Assembly: GCA_964534315.1 (NCBI GenBank) | Contig: CAZHOV010000051.1 | Location: 1-32,294 of the forward strand | Length of the DNA stretch: 32,294 nt | From: CAZHOV01 sp964534315 | Lineage (GTDB): Bacteria > Bacteroidota > Bacteroidia > Chitinophagales > Saprospiraceae | Reading direction: 5' to 3' | Shown: in pieces, positions 30,543 through 32,294 of the stretch | How positions within the stretch are numbered: position 1 is the stretch's first letter | How the letters are laid out: the number at the start of each line of letters is the position of its first letter | Translations under genes and position numbers: made by a program | Notes under the pieces: model-generated | What the model was told of the DNA's origin: nothing | Databases searched by the model: none | What the model saw: the letters and a program-made list of their open reading frames with translations, nothing else

Positions 30543-30562
30543 CCCACCGTTAAAACAGTGGG
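30543..30562. repeat. CCCAC...GTGGG dispersed hairpin, copy 4
   Basis: CCCACCGTT / AACAGTGGG around AA with one mismatch, followed by TTGA. It lies 109 bp from copy 3. Confidence 0.7.
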
Positions 30563-30686
30563 TTGATAAGAGGTTTGACAAGTAAGTAATGAGAAAACAT
30601 AAAGATTGATTTCCAAAGCTTGACAAAAAAGGTAGATAATAGTAGGGATTAGGGGGTAGAAAGTGGAAAGTCTGCCCCCCCTTTGC

Positions 30687-30752
30687 TTGGTGCAGCGCAC
30701 CAACATCTTGGTAACGTCGGACAATGATCGATCACGAATGGTGCAGCGCACC
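30687..30752. repeat. Paired GGTGC-AGC-GCACC hairpins, locus 2
   Basis: Copies at 30689-30701 and 30740-30752, exactly 51 bp apart as at 19090/19141. The first is again followed by AACATCTT. The second copy lies within the 3' end of the small ORF 30732-31028 and encodes its last residues. Confidence 0.8.
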
Positions 30753-31028
30753 TTTCGCTGAAGAACTGGAAGAAGGATATGCAATACTGATTTCGGAAGG
30801 AATATTTTTTCCAATCTTCGGTTTACCCGTTCCAAGTTGATGGATCCATTTATCGTGTTTTTCCTTATCTCCGTTAAAATACCAAATATCCATATCTTTC
30901 GAATAATGAAAGGTTCCTTTGTGGTATACCCTTCCCAAAATTTTCTCTGGTAGGTTGTTCCTTAGTTGGGACCTATAATCAGTTATTAGTCTGGATATTT
31001 TTCCGGGGTTTGAAATTTTTTTTAGCAT
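30732..31028 (-). CDS. Hypothetical 98-residue protein with repeat-encoded tail
   Basis: A basic protein with no signal peptide or membrane segment. The middle part (KGTFHYSKDMDIWYFNGDKE, then IHQLGTGKPKIGKNIP) looks like real coding sequence, but I recognise no family. The last residues (KGALHHS) are written in the GGTGCAGCGCACC hairpin repeat, so the original C-terminus may have been replaced when the repeat arrived. It could be a decayed gene. No Shine-Dalgarno site or neighbour on the same strand supports it. Confidence 0.45.
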   Translation of the reverse strand: MLKKISNPGKISRLITDYRSQLRNNLPEKILGRVYHKGTFHYSKDMDIWYFNGDKEKHDKWIHQLGTGKPKIGKNIPSEISIAYPSSSSSAKGALHHS

Positions 31029-31114
31029 TATTAATGATTGGTGGTTTCTTGAAAAGAAATAATAAAAAAGGTGATAACGGAATTTACACCGGTAACCATC
31101 GATCCTTTTTTTGA

Positions 31115-31423
31115 TTTAAGAATGAAACTATTATTTATAACTTCAAAAATCAAATTATTAGGGCAAATTCAAAATGTTTTCAAGAATTTGATCAGGCATG
31201 GTCCGATGCATGTGGTTGGGCCGAACACGCAGAAGCATTAGTAGACTTAGTAAGTTGTTTAAAAGGCGCTTTAGGTTTCAGTACCTTCCCAATTGATTTG
31301 ACAGGTAATGAAGTCAACTATCCACTCTCTTTAGTTGATCATGTTAGAGCAATTGACCTATTAAACCAATTTACACTAGAAAGAAGGGCAGAATTTGTTC
31401 CGCTCAAAAGGTTGATCAAGTAA
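31115..31423 (+). pseudogene. ATG-less open frame, probable gene remnant
   Basis: Between a TGA (31112-31114) and a TAA (31421-31423) the frame is open for 102 codons and has protein-like composition: FDQAWSDACGWAEHAEALVD, then a stretch with TFPIDLTGNEVNYPLSL, ending in RAEFVPLKRLIK. It has no ATG or other obvious start before residue 30; an ATG at 31123 is in another frame. A 5'-truncated or frameshifted gene, or a non-ATG start, are the options. I do not recognise the family. Confidence 0.4.
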
Positions 31424-31499
31424 ATTTTCCTGTAATTTAATTAAGAAAGCTGATCCGTATTTTTGATCGACACGAAGGGATTAGCCTTAAAAAGAACCT

Positions 31500-31550
31500 A
31501 AGAAAGGAAAAAAATAAACCCTTGAAGACTTTAATCTTACAAGGGTTTAT
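31500..31550 (-). terminator. Intrinsic terminator of ssrA
   Basis: Stem arms ATAAACCCTTG (31514-31524) and CAAGGGTTTAT (31540-31550) pair perfectly, and the inner AAGA/TCTT extends the stem. On the minus strand the stem is followed by a run of seven T (31507-31513 complement). It lies about 50 bp after the tmRNA 3' end. Confidence 0.85.
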
Positions 31551-31599
31551 TTCTTTAAAATCAATGATCTCAAGACCCACTACTCAAGACTCAAATTTG

Positions 31600-31974
31600 T
31601 GGAGCCGGAGGGAGTCGAACCCTCGTCCAGACAAAGCACCAAAAGGCTTTCTACATGCTTAGTCACTTGTCAAATTTTTCGAGAATGTGGAAGGTCCAGT
31701 CACCCACCATTACACATTCCTTAGCCCCTGAATTTCGCGGAGTGATCGAGACAGGTCACCCAGCTAGCCTGCGGGTTGGTTGATATGCGGCACGTTGTGT
31801 AACAGGCGTCAAACGTACGGCACAAAAGCATTATAATCCCTTGGATTACGCTGCTAAAGCATAGCTATTATTGCCATGTAAAAAGTGTTGATCATTATTT
31901 GTTAACGGAGTAAACAACCATGCTCCGACATGCTTACCAATCAGAAATCTTTCCTGTCGATTCCAGTCGGCCCC
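31600..31974 (-). ncRNA. ssrA: Transfer-messenger RNA (tmRNA)
   Basis: tmRNA rescues stalled ribosomes by adding a degradation tag. The 5' end (31974 down) reads GGGGCCGACTGGAATCGACAGG, the classic ssrA start. The 3' end carries the tRNA-like T-arm GGGTTCGACTCCC and CGGCTCC, which pairs with GGGGCCG to form the seven-base-pair acceptor stem, with discriminator A at 31600. CCA is not encoded. The tag frame lies at 31846-31875 (complement), GGC to TAA, encoding GNNSYALAA, a typical Bacteroidota ending. The G-U pair for alanine identity is at acceptor position 3 (G3-U70). Length is about 375 nt, single-piece form. Confidence 0.97.
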
Positions 31975-32026
31975 AAATTTCAATGAATAATTAGTAGTTA
32001 GTAGTTTGCTACTTATTAAAAACAAA

Positions 32027-32034
32027 CAAAGATA
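32027..32034 (-). promoter_or_regulatory. Candidate -7 element for ssrA
   Basis: The minus strand reads TATCTTTG, matching the Bacteroidota -7 consensus TANNTTTG. It is about 53 nt upstream of the mature tmRNA 5' end, which would imply a processed leader. No clear TTTG -33 element is seen at the expected distance. Confidence 0.35.
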
Positions 32035-32206
32035 ATAATCTTAAGTTTATTCTTTCCACTTTCCACTGGCATAAACTGATTTGATGGGAAGAAAGTTCCG
32101 GGGAACGCTGCAACAGTTTAGCGGTGCAGCGGTTCACTGATGCAAGAGCGTATTCAAAATTATCCCATCAGTAAATATTAACTATCCTACAATAGTTGAA
32201 CCGCCC

Positions 32207-32250
32207 CCCGTACCATTATACTGTTGTACCATTATACTGCTGTACCGTCA
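32207..32250. repeat. Octamer array (CCATTATA CTGTTGTA)
   Basis: Tandem 8-bp units CCGTACCA, TTATACTG, TTGTACCA, TTATACTG, CTGTACCG, giving a 16-bp double unit twice. It is the same period and TACC core as the distant arrays. The rest of 31975-32294 holds no gene that I can see. Confidence 0.7.
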
Positions 32251-32294
32251 GATTGTGCAAAAACTCACTGTGAACATTGATGAGCGATGTCAGT

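Overview
The window looks like a chromosomal contig from a marine-type Bacteroidota, most likely of the class Saprospiria (Lewinella-like). The clues are two proteins with type IX secretion (T9SS) sorting tails, a CRTAC1-type FG-GAP lipoprotein, an IPTL-CTERM protein, a GreA-like small protein, lack of Shine-Dalgarno sites, a tmRNA tag ending in SYALAA, and moderate GC. Genus is inference.

Layout. (1) 1-8877: end of an exopolysaccharide/capsule cluster, all on the minus strand. In transcription order: PHP-type tyrosine phosphatase (cpsB), outer-membrane export lipoprotein (wza), chain-length regulator/tyrosine kinase (wzc), a four-helix-bundle S23-type protein, a WbpP-type UDP-HexNAc 4-epimerase, and a flippase (wzx). 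Four of the five intergenic gaps are filled by short-unit satellite DNA, and all three 100-N assembly gaps lie in these arrays. (2) 8933-13151: ATP sulfurylase cysD-cysN (minus), diverging from an SLC13-type anion transporter (plus) across a region packed with hairpins, including a perfect 63-nt palindrome. (3) 13175-22240: GreA-like protein, a large Asp-box T9SS protein, a zincin-like lipoprotein, fructose-1,6-bisphosphatase, a T9SS adhesin-like protein with an odd three-helix N-terminus, and a DsbA-like oxidoreductase. (4) 22241-23047: non-coding tandem repeats and hairpins. (5) 23048-28389: CRTAC1 lipoprotein diverging from an ECF sigma factor plus TPR-like anti-sigma protein, then two small secreted proteins. 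The sigma gene has an in-frame amber codon between its likely native start and the intact ORF. (6) 28851-32294: GH2-like glycosidase lipoprotein, repeat-rich spacer, small orphan ORFs, and the tmRNA gene ssrA (minus) with a clear terminator.

The most unusual theme is the non-coding DNA. Arrays with 7- or 8-bp periods repeatedly start at, or supply, the stop codon of the neighbouring gene (at least seven cases). The 8-bp arrays in the polysaccharide cluster switch orientation in the middle, so transcripts could form very long hairpins between genes; two arrays share the same switch-point sequence. Separate families of paired hairpins occur at fixed spacing in distant intergenic regions. I see no transposase, CRISPR array or recognised defence system. 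If there is something undescribed here, it is this repeat biology rather than a protein system.
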